Source: Clarireedia homoeocarpa
Taxonomy: Eukaryota > Ascomycota > Leotiomycetes > Helotiales > Rutstroemiaceae
Direction: 5' to 3'
Assembly (NCBI GenBank): GCA_001465935.1
Contig: LNKV01000036.1
Span: forward strand, 1-64,000
DNA length: 64,000 nucleotides
The notes below the pieces were generated by a model. That model saw only the letters and a list, made by a program, of their open reading frames with translations. It searched no databases and was not told the origin of the DNA. The position numbers and the translations under genes were made by a program. This document shows positions 1 to 13,407 of the stretch, piece by piece. How positions within the stretch are numbered: the stretch's first letter is position 1; each line of letters opens with the position of its first letter.

Positions 1-2445
1 TATTATAAATAATATAGATTTTTAAAATATTATATATAATAATTTAATTATAATATTAATTTAATATAATATAAAATATTTAATTTTAAGATAATCTTAT
101 ATTTATTTAATATATTCTATTTAAAAAATTCTATTTTATTTAATTCTCTAAAATTATTTTTAAAGTAATTATATTTATATTAAATAAAAGAAAATAATTA
201 TAAATATTTTAAAAATAATTATTTAATAATTTTATATAAAGATAATAATTTTTTAATTAACTAAATATATAATTAAAAATAGATTTATAAATAATATTAA
301 TTTAATTTTATTTTAAATTTATTTTATATTTATTTAATCTTTTATATTTAATTAATATTTTTATATTTATTTATTAATTATATTAATTAGAGTTAATAAA
401 CTTAAAATATTCGAGAACAAGTTTTTTTTTAAAAAAAATAATATAATAATTTAAATATTATTAATTATTAAAATTAGTAATATTAATATATTATATTTAT
501 TTAATTATATAATATTTAAAGATATTACTTTTAATAATAAAATAGATTTTTAAATATATTAAATATATATATATCTTAAATATATAATTTATATAATTAT
601 TATATATAGATAAATTTTTAAAATCTTTTGATTTTTTTAGTTTTTTAATTATTAATTTTAAGAATTATATAATTTTTATTTATAAATATATTATTATATT
701 AATAAATCTTTTTATTAAATTTTTATTAAAATATTTATAAAATAATTTAAACTTTATTTTTAATAATAATATAATTAGTAACAATAATAGTTTCTTTTTA
801 TCTTTTAATTTTATTTTATAATTTTAAAATTAATATTTTAATAAAATATTTTTCTTTAATTTTTTGAAAAAAATCTTAATATATTTTTTATATTATAATA
901 ATATATTCTTTAAAAAAGAATTTTCAATTAAGTATTTTATATTTATATTTATTTTATTTTAAAATCTATATAATTTAATTTATATATAAATTATAATTCT
1001 TTAATTATAATATTTTTAAAATTATTTAACTACTTTTTAATAAAATTAAATTTATTTTTATTTATTTAAAATACTATTTTAATTATATTTTAAATTTTTA
1101 TATTTTAATTATATTTTAAATTATTATATTTTATCTTTTTTAATTAATTATTTATTAATAAATCGAAGTTTATATAAAATTAGTTTTTTAAAAGTTTATA
1201 ATTTTATTAATATTATAAAGTTTTTTATTATTTTTAAGTTTATTATAATTTAAAATATTTATTAGTTTTTTAATTAATATATTCTATTATATTTTAATTT
1301 TTTTATTTATTAATTTTATATAATATATTTAGTTTTTTATTAAAAACTAATATATTAATTATTTTATATAAATATTTTTCTTTTTTTTAATTTAATATTA
1401 AAATTATATTTTTTATAAATAATAGAATATTATTTAATATTATTTAATTTTAAGTTTATTATTTTTAAAATTATTTTTTAAAAACTTCTAATAAATCTTA
1501 TTTATTTTAAACTATTTTTATTTAAAATATTTATTATCTTTATATATAAATTTATAAGATTTATTTATTTTAAATTTTAAAATTCTAATATAATTATAAT
1601 ATTTAATTATTTAATTTAAATAAATTTTAATTTTAATTTTTTAAATATTTTTTTTTAATAATTTAATCTTTATTTATTTATAATAAATTAATAAATTTTA
1701 TTTAATTAATAAATTTTTTTTAATTTTTTAAAATATTATTTTATATAATTTTTATTTAATTAGTAAATTAAATAATTATTATTATAATAGACTATTTATA
1801 ATAATATTATATAATCAAGTTTATTTTATTAGATTATTATATTTCTTTAATATTTAAATATATTTTTACTTTAATAATTATCTTTATTTATTATATTTTT
1901 AAATTATTTCTTTTTTTTTTAAATATTCTTTTTTAGTTTTTATCTTTAAAACTTCTTTTAATAGTCTTTTATTTAATATTTTAAAAATTTATATTTAAAA
2001 TAAAACTTTTATTTTTATTAATAAATCTTTTTTTTAAAAAAGTTATTTATTAAATTTATAATATTTAATTTTATAAAGATTTTATAATTTTTTTTTAAAT
2101 TATAATTTTATAAATATCTAAATCTTTTTTTTTTATAATATTATTATTTATATTATTTTATTAATATAAAATTAATTATTTTTTAATATTTATATTTTTA
2201 ATTATTAATATAAATAGTTTTTTTAATTTATTTATTTATATTATTAATTAAATCTTTTTAGATAATTTGTTTTAATAAAAAGTTTAAATTTTAATTTATA
2301 ATAATTAATAAAAACTATAATTCTCTAATTAATATAATTATTATATTTTTAAAATTCGATAATATAATTAATAATTAATTTAATTTATTTAAATCCGAAT
2401 AATTTTCTTTCTATTATTTAAATAATATTAATATCTTTAAATATT
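1..2445. other. AT-rich, gene-free RIP-like DNA
   Basis: Almost pure A/T with very few G or C and no reading frame of note on either strand. The composition fits repeat-derived DNA that has lost most of its C residues by repeat-induced point mutation, followed by drift. No LTR, inverted repeat or coding remnant can be recognised. It directly abuts the 5' LTR of the Gypsy element, which inserted into it. Confidence 0.8.
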
Positions 2446-2662
2446 TATGATGATTCTGACCGAATTATCACGATACTATATAAGGACATGACCTCCCTGG
2501 GGGTGAGTCAGACATCAGATATATATTAGTATATATTAGTATACACGTGATATAGTATATAATCACTTCCTGTATATAAGTCTTCGGGCCCTTATGATCC
2601 TCTTAGCTCTATAGTTGTTAATTTTAAGGTTATTTAGTATCTTAATTAGTAGTCTTGTTATA
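2446..2662 (+). repeat. 5' LTR of the Gypsy element
   Basis: 217 bp, same length as the copy at 8876-9092 and readily aligned along its whole length; most differences are C/T or G/A. It begins TATGATGATTC and ends TTGTTATA. The other copy ends TCGTCACA, so the ancestral ends were probably TGTGACGA and TCGTCACA, a TG...CA LTR with 8-bp inverted ends. Confidence 0.92.
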
Positions 2663-5503
2663 TTATTAACAACTTAACTTATCCTTTCGGCCGTATTAAC
2701 GGCTATCTAAATAATATCAATACTTAATCTCTCTTTACCTTTGAATCTCTTCTTTAAGGATTCCCTAAGCAGTAAGAGTAGATCTATTCCGATATCGTCG
2801 ACGTATAGTATTACTCCCCAAACACCCCCCAACAATATATATACCTATTCTATATAGTCTCTAAAAACTTATTACGATAATACATCGAACATCTCTCTAA
2901 CCTTAAAACAGAGGCTAGCTAGGTTGTTCCGTATCGGCTGAGCAAGCGGGCTCGTCTTCTCGTAGTACTTCGCAAGGTATTACTACTATTCTCAATATCT
3001 AGCTTAGTACTCAGGATACTCTTGAGGCTAGCCAAGTAACACCCCAAACTATATACTAAGTAGGAGATAAGTCCGCTTCGGATTCTCAATATTACTTCCC
3101 CCCTCCTATACAACCTACTACCCGACAAAGCTATTTGGTACCTATATCCCCTTCACTTTAACTTAGCTAAAATATAGACGCTGGTCGTCGACGTCGAGGT
3201 AAGGGTAAAGGAAAAGCAGTTTAAAGAGCTCCTTCAGTTATATTATCTACTAACTTAATAACTGTACTAATAGCCTAAATAGTAGAGATACAAGCCTAAT
3301 TCCAAGCGCAACTGATAGCTCAAAATACTAAGTATACTGTACTGGTAGATCAGATTAAAAAACAGTTATTGCTTTAGCCGACAATTGAGTATAACTTATC
3401 TAGTACTCCCTAACTATTGTTACCACGTTAGCTGTATAGCTCGCAACCACCTGCTCCCCCACGCTAATATAATACCACTCTAGTAACATCTAGCTATATA
3501 TTATTTAAGGTCCTATATTTAGCTAATAAGCTCTCCGACGGAAAAAAGCCTATTGCCCGGCTATAGAGAAAGTTTATTGTAGATCGAATTAGCTAGTATA
3601 AGTATAGCTTTATTAATAACAGTATTAAATACTTATTTGTACTAGACCAATTGGAAGGCTTGGCCCTCGAGTATTGTAAAGGATTATATATCCAGAACAA
3701 TATTATATCCGAGTAAATAATCAATAAGATAGCCAACTTCCTAATAGATCCGGCTGAACGCTAGTATACCCAAGACGTATATATATACCTCGTCCAACTC
3801 GAAAGCCAGCCCTTCGAGCTATTTTATCAGTAGTTCGAGCTTTTAGTAAATATTGCTAACAAGATCAACTCAAATAATAAGTATTAAGACCTTATTAGGA
3901 AGCTGAATAATAATTATCGAATATATTCGCTTATAGGTCGTCTTAGAAGCAAGGATTATAAGGCCGATATACAAGTGCTTCAGTACCTAGATACGAATAA
4001 TACTAGTATTGTAGTAAGCAAGCAAGCCCGATAGGCTTCTACTAAAGCAGTAGCGACCGCAATAAGCTGTCGAGACCGAGCTACTACTTATACCAAGAGC
4101 CGGCAGGCACTCCAAAGCTAACCCGGTACTCTAGTTGCCACTCTACCTACTTATATAGGATAGTCAACTCTACCTTCCAACGTGCTATATCACTTCTCTC
4201 CTAGACAAAAGGCTACCCCGCTAGTTAGTAGCTTCACTCGAAGCTCCCTCTCCCCCGCTCTCGCTCGAGCCCAGACCCTCTACTACACAATAGGTAAAGT
4301 CGAGTATAAGTTTTATAAAGATACAATAGAGGAAATAGAGAAAGAGGATAATATCCTAGCTGAAGTCCAGACTGAAGCTGTAGCTTATATAAAGTAATTA
4401 GAAGTAGACTAAGTAAAAGACAGTGTCTAGGTAAAGACTTCTTTCTAGATAGCTTGAGAGATATAAGATACTTAGATTTGACTAAACTGATAGGTGGAAA
4501 CTATATAACAATATTATATAAGTTAGTAAAAAGTAGTATTTTCTATTAAACCAAAGCTCTTATTGACTCTGGAGTAAATAGCTTTGTACTAATTGATATA
4601 TCTTTCTTTTAACGACTTTATTATAATCTTAGGTCTATAATCAAACGCTTGAAGACGCTCTTACAGGTCAAGGGATATAATAGCTAGGGTGAGCTCCTAA
4701 TTACCTATTATACTTTAATAAACTTTACGATTAATAATCGTATCTAATTATTTACCCCCTTTCTAATTATCTACTTGGGTATGTATATAGTAATACTAAG
4801 ATACAAATAGCTTGTTAAGAATCGAGTACTAGTCGACTACGCCCAAAGACGTTTTATTTAGCCTAAAGAGCTGCCTATAAGCTAAATATATATAAAATCT
4901 TATAATATTGAGGCTTGCTTGTACGAGCCCGAGGCAATAAACAGGGCCTATCAAGCTGATATAGAGTGTCGGGACCGTAAATTTAACTAGAATCATCTAG
5001 ACTCAAAAATTTATCGGAAATAGCCGTTTTTTATTAGTACGGTTACTACCAAAAAGCAATATACAAACGGAAAAACGTTAAATTTGCTTGTTATATATTT
5101 ATTACTCTATCTCCAAGCAAATCTGCTAAATATCTCAGGCAATAGCCTGGCTTCCCCCACTAAAGACGAAGCTATCCCAGTTAAAAATAGTTTATCCTAT
5201 AAAGCCTAGGTCAAACTTTCTATTATCTATATAGAAAAAGAGCTGAAGCGAGTCGAGCCTATAGCTCCTATACTTAATACTAAGCCTAAGAGACTCCCAA
5301 AGCCTCTCTGGATCCCTCTCTCGTAACGCAAGCTAAGTGCTATAAAGATATATACGATCTCTACTATAGTAATAAACCGTATTTGCAAAAGAGATAGCGA
5401 TAATAAGCTCTTTATAGTTACTCTATAAAAGGTTAATAGTCTTATTGACTAGTAAAAAGAGCAGCAAATATCTAAGTAAGACTTAGCTACTCTGGTCACA
5501 CAG

Positions 5504-6960
5504 TTGCTAGCCTCGACCGACTGTTCTACTACTATACACTCTCTTATAAACATTAATAATACTGAACTACCTATACCGGCTAAATATATAGTATATATAT
5601 ATATATTCTTGAAGTCTGAGTCTAACCTCCTTCCACCTTATCGCCTATATAACTATAAGATCCAATTAGAGGGCGACGGAGAAAAAGCTCTTAAGTACAG
5701 CCCTCTTTATAAAATATCGCTGGAAGAGCTAGAAGTAGTTAAGGAATATATCACGGACAACCTACTTAAAAGCTTTATTGAGCCAAGTTAAGCACCCTTC
5801 GCAACTCCTATCTTGTTCGTGAAAAAACCTAATAGCTCTCTTCGTTTATATATTAACTTCTAAGCTCTGAATACCCTCACTCGCAAGAACAGATATCTAC
5901 TTCTATTTATTGATAAGACCTTAGCTAGGCTTTTAAAAGCAAAGGTCTTCATTAAGCTGGATATCCGTTAAGTATTTTATTGTATTCGTATAGACCCGGC
6001 CTCTGAAGAGTATACTACGTTCCGAACCCGGTATAGTATTTATAAGTATAAGGTTATACCTTTTGGATTAACTAATAGCCCGGCTATATATCAGCGTTAT
6101 ATAAATAATATTCTATTTGATTTTCTTGATATTTTTTATACTACTTATCTTGATGATATCTTAATTTATTTAGAAAATAAGCTTGACTATACAGCCTATA
6201 TTATCCAAGTACTTCAGCGACTTGAGGATACTGGTTTGTAAGCTGACCTTAAGAAATACAAGTTCGATATTAAATATACAAAGTACTTTAGCTTTATTAT
6301 CTCAACCGATAGTATCGAAGTTGATCCCGAAAAGGTTGTTATTATCTAGGAATAGGTATACCCGACTATACTTAAAGGTGTTTAGTTATTCCTAAACTTC
6401 TATAACTTTTATCGACGATTTATCCGCGACTTTAGTATAATTGCAAAGCCTCTTATCAATCTAATAAAGACTATAACTCGCTTTGACTTCGATACTAGCT
6501 GTCAGCAGTTATTTAACGTACTTAAGGAAATACTGACCTCCGCTCTACTCTTATAGTATTATAACTACAACCTCCCTTGTATACTCGAAACTGATATATC
6601 AGACGAAGTCGTAGTAAACGTACTTTCCCAGAAATATAGCGATAACTAGTTCCTAGTCGTATACTTCTCAAAAACAATATAACTAGCTAAGCTCAACTAT
6701 AAAGTTTATAATAAAGAAATACTTATAATTATAAAGTTATTCTCGTACTAGTGTACCGAGCTGATAAGTACTCTATACCAGATCCGAGTCTACACTGACT
6801 ACAAAGCCTTAGAATACTTTATAACAACTAAAATACTCAATACCTAATAAACTCGATAGACTGAACTCTTAGCTGATTATTACTTCCTTATTGTATATCG
6901 CCTAGGCAAAGACAACTTTGTAGTAGACACTCTTACCCGAAAAGAGAACGAATTAGGTTC
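5504..6960 (+). pseudogene. Reverse transcriptase / RNase H remnant of the Gypsy element
   Basis: This is the best preserved coding part of the retroelement. An open stretch at 5504-5791 leads into the RT core; past a TAA the frame continues with ATPILFVKKP, then KLDIR, PFGLTNSPAIYQR and YLDDILIY, the usual order of RT blocks. An RNase H-like block follows (LETDISDEVV, YFSKT, YTDYKALEY). At least ten in-frame TAA/TAG codons interrupt it, many where other Gypsy RTs carry Trp or Gln. It is dead as a protein gene. Confidence 0.88.
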
Positions 6961-7132
6961 CTAAAATAAGTTTAAAAAAGAATATCGTATCTAGCAATTA
7001 TTTAAAGATAAAAAGTTAGACCCCCGGATTTTAGCTTCCTATATACACAACTATTTTAACGAATCTGCCCTCGAAATAAATATTCTTACGAATTCTATAA
7101 GTCTTATTAATCTAGTTGCCCGTGTTTTACAA

Positions 7133-8700
7133 GTGAACCACGATCATGATTCCTTACAAACTTTACGAATTACAGTAAACCGAAGAGAATCAAAGTCTAA
7201 ATCCAGGTTCGAAGTCAAGGAAAACTTATTACTTTATAAAAGCCGCTTTATTGTCCCCGATACTAAGAACCTAAGAACCCTTCTCATTCGCGAGGTATAC
7301 GACTCTGTCACTACAGCTCATCCAAGTATCAGGAAGACTTACTTGCTTCTCAAAGAGTACTATTACTAATATTCTATAAAGAATAATATTACTATATATA
7401 TCCGTAATTGCTATATATATCGTCGAAGCTCGGTTCCGAGAGATAAGACACCCGGACTACTCCACCCATTGCCAGTTCCGACCTATATATAGGAATATAT
7501 TACAATAGATTATTGCAGCTTCAATAAGGACAAGTATAGATATAACAATATACTTATCATTATCGATCGACTAAGTAAACAAGTTATCACGATCCTATAT
7601 TATAAGACTATCACTATAAGAGACCAGGCCAAACTCTATATTTTATATATCTACTAGTACTATAGCCTACCTACTACAATACTGTCCGACTGCAGACCTT
7701 AGTTTATATCCTTATTCTGGACTGAGTTTAATAATATCCTCAGAACTAAAGTTAAGCTTTCTACTACAGACTACTCCCAGACCGATAGGCAAACGGAAGT
7801 CTATAACTAGTACTTACAAAAGTAGCTAAGACCCTTCGTCAATTATTATCAAGATAACTAGTCCGAATTCCTACTAATAATAGACTATATACAGCTAACT
7901 TTACTATATTCTTCTCTTAGTAACTTGTTCTCTTTCGAAGTACTTTACAGATATACTCTTAGAGCTATATAGGATTAGAAGCTAACTAAATGTCCCCCGG
8001 TCAACGACCTCAATATCTAAGACGCCCGCACTTATACCCGCTATAATCGTGAAACTTTGGAATATACCCGCTCTGCTATTATAACTACTCAAAAGCAAAT
8101 AGCTAAATAAGTAAATAAGTATTGCCGGCTAGTAGACTTCTAAGTTAGCAACTATATCTAGTTGGATATACGATATCTGCTAATATAGCGGCTATCCAAG
8201 AAACTAGATTACCCTACTAATAGACGCTTTAAGGTCTTAGAATATATTAGTTACTCTTATTATTTAGATCTGCTTAGTACTATACAAATCTATAATATAT
8301 TCCCGGCCGACAAGTTAAAGAAGGCAGTCGATAACCTATTACCAGACTAGTATAATAAACCACCCCTACTAATTAATATTACAAGAACGGATAAGTATAA
8401 AATAGAGCAAGTACTAGCCTGCTATTTAAAATAAAGGTTATTAGAGTATTATATACAATAGAGAGGTTACAATATCGATCTAGCTTAGTACAAAGTATCG
8501 AATCTTAAGATATCCTCAGTACTACTTCGAGACTTCTATCGAGCTAACCCAAAGGTACCTGGCCTCCTAGTACTTCTCCCCGAATAGCTTCGATTATAGG
8601 AATCCGGAGAAGACGACTATAACTATACTAAGGGAGACTATCCGATAACTATAGTAAATAAAAAGCGATTCCTGGACTTTATAACACTCAAAGTATAAGG
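7133..8700 (+). pseudogene. Integrase and chromodomain remnant of the Gypsy element
   Basis: An open stretch (7133-7369) ends in an HHCC-type zinc-finger region (TAHPSIRKTY, later NCYIYRRSS). The catalytic core follows with DYCSFNKDKY, ILIIIDRLSK, TILSDCRP and STTDYSQTDRQTE. The C-terminal end (about 8395-8560) reads as a chromodomain: KIEQVLACYLK, then LEYYIQ-RGYN, NLKISSVLLRDFYRANP, with stops at aromatic or Gln positions. Many in-frame stops make it non-functional. RIP is the likely cause. Confidence 0.85.
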
Positions 8701-8875
8701 TTAAATTAAGATACTAGTATTATTATTCTTACAGTTATACTATACTTATTTATTACAGACTATTTAAGTTATTTATACTTATTCAAGAAGAAACCTTAAG
8801 GATATACAACTAAGACAATAATTAATAAAGCAATTAGGACATTCGAGGGCGAGCTTTTTTAGAAGGGGGAGGTGA

Positions 8876-9092
8876 TATAATAATTCTAACCGAATTATCA
8901 CGATGCTATATAAGGATATAACCTCCCTAAGGGTGAGTCAGACATTAGGTATACATTAGTATATATTAGTATATACGTGATATAGTATATAATCACTTCC
9001 TGTATATAAGCCTTCAGGCCCTTATAATCCTCTTAGCTCTGTAGTTATTAATTCTAAGGTTATTCAGTGTCTTAACTGGCAGTCTCGTCACA
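8876..9092 (+). repeat. 3' LTR of the Gypsy element
   Basis: 217 bp, directly preceded by a purine-rich tract (agaagggggaggtga, 8861-8875) that fits the polypurine primer of plus-strand synthesis. It retains slightly more C/G than the 5' copy and keeps the TCGTCACA end. It is followed at once by the ATATT target duplicate. Confidence 0.92.
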
Positions 9093-9097
9093 ATATT

Positions 9098-10499
9098 TAT
9101 TATATTTTAATTTTAAATCTTTTAAAATTATTAAAAATAATTATTATAATTTTTATTATTCTAATTAGTTATATATTATTTTTAAAATAGTTTATTAAAA
9201 ATAGTTTTATTTATTTAAATATTTTATTTTAAAAATAAAATATAATTTATAAATTTAATATATTTTTAATTATAAACTTTTTAAAATTAAATCGAAAATA
9301 TATTTTAAATTAAAGAAAAAAAATTTTAAATTCTTTTTAATCTCTTTTAAATTTATTTGAAAATACTATTTTAAATAATTCTTAAAATTATAATTTATTA
9401 TTATAACTATTAACTTTTAAATTACTTTTTAATTTATTTAATAATATTAATTTAAAGTTAGATTTTATTAATTATTTTCTTTTAAAATTTCTTATAAATT
9501 TCTTATTTTTATTTTTATTATTATCTTTATTATAATTTTAAATAAAGTTTAATTTAATAAAAAGTTCTAATAAATAATTATTATTAATATTAAATCTTAA
9601 TATATCGATCTAATATATAAAGTAATAATAATATTTAAAATATTATAAACTTTATTTTCTAAATTATATAAAAGTAAGTAAATTATAAAATATTAATAGT
9701 TAGTAAAATTAATAATATTATTATAAATTTATTATTAAAAATAATTATATAAAAAATCGATAATTATAATAATAAATAATAAATAATAATTAAAGTTAAT
9801 AAATTAAATCAAATATAAAACTTTATATATTAAAGAAATATTATTTATTTATATAGATCTTTATTTTTATTATATATATTTTTATTAGTTTTATTAATTT
9901 ACTAATTTATTAAAATTTTATTAAATTATTAAGTTATTAAATAATATTATATAATTTTTATTTAAAATTTTACTAATTATTTTATAATCTAAATTTAAAG
10001 TTATTAAGTTTTATAAATTATAATATTATTTTTTTCTAAATTAATATTTATTCTTAAATATTAATAAAATATTTATTTATTTTATTTAATATTTTTTTAA
10101 TTATTTTTTTAGTTTTTTTATTATATTATATAAAAAAGTTAAGAAATCGAATTATTATAATAAATTATATATATTTAAAAGTATTATTAAAATTAAATTT
10201 TTTTTTAAGAAATTATATTTAGATTATTTTATTAAAAATTAAGATTTAATTATAAATCTTTATTTATTTTATATATAATAAAATCGAAGATATATTATAA
10301 ATTTTAAATAATTTAAAAAATATTTTAAATATATTTATATAAGAAAAATATATAATATAAAAATTCCTTTAATTAATATTTAAGATTATAAGATTTTTTA
10401 TTTAAATAATTAAAAAACAATTTATTATTAAAAAGAAAAATTATAATAAGAAAAGAAAAAAATAATAATAAAAATTCTTTATTTATAAAAATAATAATA
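9098..10499. other. AT-rich, gene-free RIP-like DNA
   Basis: Extremely AT-rich stretch between the Gypsy element and the first small LTR element. No LTR ends or coding remnants can be recognised. Confidence 0.75.
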
Positions 10500-10504
10500 T
10501 AAAC

Positions 10505-12583
10505 TATAACGATTTATATAAAATCGTATATATAGTATATTAGTCTAACTAGAATATTTCTTTATAAAGTATTATTTTATATAAACTCTAAAGTTTTAGA
10601 TTATATAAAGTCTCTCTTCTTATATATAGTTTTAATTCTATAATTTAATATTCTAAGATTATTTAGTATCTTTATTAATAATCTCGTTATATTATATTAA
10701 ACTTCCTTTACTTTATATATAATATTATTATCTTATTAGAAATAGTATTCTTAAATACTTAACTAGAAAGATAATTTATATATAAGTATTTTATTAAAAG
10801 GTAATTAGCTTTTTTATTCTTATATTATTAAGTAGTATATAATAATTTATAAACTTTATATATATACTAATATCTATATACTTAATTCTATAAATTCTAA
10901 AGCGGATTATATATATTACTATTAGAGAGATAATAAAAGTAAATACTTAATTAAAAGTTTTTAATAATAATCTCCTCGAACTTTAAAAGAATCTTATTAA
11001 TAATTATATTAGATCTAGTTAGTAAATCAAAGTATAATAAAAATATAGATTATAACTTTTAAGTTTTATATAAAGTAGGCCGGCGTTTATAATATTAATA
11101 TTCGAAAACTTATTAAAGTTACTTTATATATTAATATTTTATAATTAATAATTATTTTACTTTCTTAATTTATATAAACTTATAAATTAATCTACTTATT
11201 AGTATATTAATTCTATTAATATAACTCGATTATCTTCTTTCTCGAGTTAAATAATTATATTAGTTTATTTCTATAAATTATAACTTTATATTTATATTTA
11301 TTCTAACTTATTCTATATTCCTCTACTTTCTAGATTCAAATAACCCCTCTAGATCTATATTTTATTATAAGTTATAAAAATCCTTTATTCTCGAATAGTT
11401 TCGATTAAAAACTATCTCTCTTAAATATTACTTTTAAACTCTTATTTATTATTTATTTTATTATTATTATTATTTCACTTCTTTAAGAATAATAAAATAA
11501 TTAATTATTAATAAGATTATAATTAAGTTTATAATTATTTACTAATAACTTAGTATCTAAGTTAAAGAGTTTAGATAATAACTTGAAACTTTTTATATAA
11601 ATAATATTTTCTTTTATTCTCTTTACCTTTATTTGATATTTAAGCGATTTAAATTATAAGATCTAGATAAATTCAATAATTCTTATTTTAATATCTAACT
11701 ATCTATTATTAAAACTAAACTTCAAATCAATAATAAAGTTATAAGAGATAATATTATTAAATTTTATTATATCTTCTTAAACTTTAAGTCTTTTATTTAA
11801 ATTTAAGTTTTACTCTTTATTAATAAGTCCTCTTTTAATTATAAAGATATCTTTAAAGCTCTTATTTTTATATATAAGAACTCTTATTATATTAAGAAAG
11901 CTTTTACTTACTTTTATATAGTTTATTAAAATACTGATTTTTTAAGTAATTATATTACTAAGTTTTAATATATCCTATATAAAGTAAGTAGAAAGAGTTA
12001 GAATAACAACTAGAAAATCAATATTTTTTATCTAGACTTAAACTAGATAATATAATAGCGACTAGATAATTAATTAAATAAGTTTATTAATTTTAAAGAA
12101 TTTATATATTTTATATAATACTTTAGTAACTTTTCTTTTTATTAATCTATATTTATATTTATTATCTTACTAACTTAGTAACTATTAAATTTTTAGTATT
12201 TTTATATATAATCTTATTAATATTTATAATAAACTACTAAACTAATAAACTTAAATATAATCGAGACTAATAAATAAGTTAAAAGATAATTAGTTTAAAT
12301 AAAGACTTTTTTATTTATTTTAATTTATTTTCTTTATTAACTTTAAATTATTCTTTTTAGATATTCAAAGATAAGTTTTTTCAAAGAAGAGAATAATATA
12401 ACGATTTATATAGAATTATATATATAATATATTAGTTTAGTTAAAATATTTCTTTATAAGATATTATTTTATATAAACTCTAAAACTTTAAACTATATAA
12501 AGTCTCTTTTCTTATATATAGCTTTAGTTCTATAATTTAATATTCTAAGATTATTTAATATCTTTATTAATAGTTTCGTTATA
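10505..12583 (+). mobile_element. Small gag-only-like LTR element, copy A (strongly RIP-mutated)
   Basis: Two 187-bp LTRs (10505-10691 and 12397-12583) both begin TATAACGA and end TCGTTATA (ancestrally TGTAACGA...TCGTTACA). Perfect 5-bp flanking repeats TAAAC lie at 10500-10504 and 12584-12588. The 1.7-kb interior is too short for a pol gene and no RT motif is seen. It aligns with copy B and includes the same gag-like segment (about 11.7-12.1 kb), here more eroded. The polypurine-like tract before the right LTR resembles that of the Gypsy element. It is most likely a non-autonomous LTR retrotransposon. Confidence 0.85.
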
Positions 12584-12588
12584 TAAAC

Positions 12589-13403
12589 TTAATAAATATA
12601 AAATCGAGATATTATAATATAATCTAAAATATTTAAAAGAATTAGATATTATAAAAAAAAATTAAAAAGAGAATAAATAAAATAAATTAAATAAATCTTT
12701 AATTTCTTTAAAATTAATTTTTTATTCTTTATATTTTCTTTAATAAAGAAAACTAAATTAACTTTTTAATAAATAAATATAAATTCTTCTAATAAAATTC
12801 TTTTAAATCTTATAAATAATTTAAATTTTTAATTAATTCTTATATATTTTCCGAATATAAATAATTTTATTATTTAATTAAATAATAAAGTTTTTCTCTA
12901 ATATATTTATAATCTAATATTTTCTCGATTTTATATATAATATTTAGATTTATAAATTCGATTTTAATATATAATATATTTAATATTTTTAATAATATTA
13001 ATTTAAAAAATAAAATATAAAATATTAAATATATATTTATAGTTTTTAATAATTCTAATTAATAATTAACTAATCTAATTACTTTATTAATTTTAAAAAA
13101 TCTTAGTTTTTTATAATCTAATTTATTATTTAATCTTTTTATATTTAATATTTTATTTAAAAAAGTAAACTTTATTTTCTTTTTTAAATATTAAATAATT
13201 TATTTTATTATAAATTTAATATTAAGTAATAATTATTTATATAAATTCTTAAAATCTTTTATTTTTATAATTCTAATATTTAATTTTATTATATTTAGTA
13301 ATTATATATTATATATTTTTAATTCGAATTTAAAATTAATATATATTAATATTATATTTATTATAATTACTTTAATAATATTATATATAAATTATATAAA
13401 TAG
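12589..13403. other. AT-rich, gene-free RIP-like DNA
   Basis: Very AT-rich spacer between the two small LTR elements. No feature can be recognised. Confidence 0.75.
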
Positions 13404-13407
13404 TAAT

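Larger units (their letters stand above)
2446..9092 (+). mobile_element. RIP-degraded Ty3/Gypsy LTR retrotransposon, chromovirus type
   Basis: Complete in outline: two 217-bp LTRs and the 5-bp direct repeat ATATT on both sides (2441-2445 and 9093-9097), the expected target duplication. Reading the + strand through stops gives, in order, a gag-like region (about 3.5-4.4 kb), an aspartic protease remnant with a DSG motif near 4.56 kb, reverse transcriptase (about 5.8-6.4 kb, with YLDD near 6.15 kb), RNase H (about 6.55-6.95 kb), integrase (about 7.3-8.3 kb, zinc-finger and DDE-like regions) and a C-terminal chromodomain-like segment (about 8.40-8.56 kb). Dozens of TAA/TAG codons sit where Trp or Gln is expected, the RIP signature. 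It cannot make protein. The chromodomain places it among chromoviruses, which target heterochromatin. Confidence 0.92.

Noticed and set aside
2919..7369. Several 60-95 codon open frames (2919-3128, 4182-4397, 5504-5791, 6183-6395, 7133-7369) as separate genes
   Set aside because: They are intervals between RIP-made stops inside the Gypsy element. 4182-4397, 5504-5791 and 7133-7369 are fragments of gag/pol; the others are off-frame.
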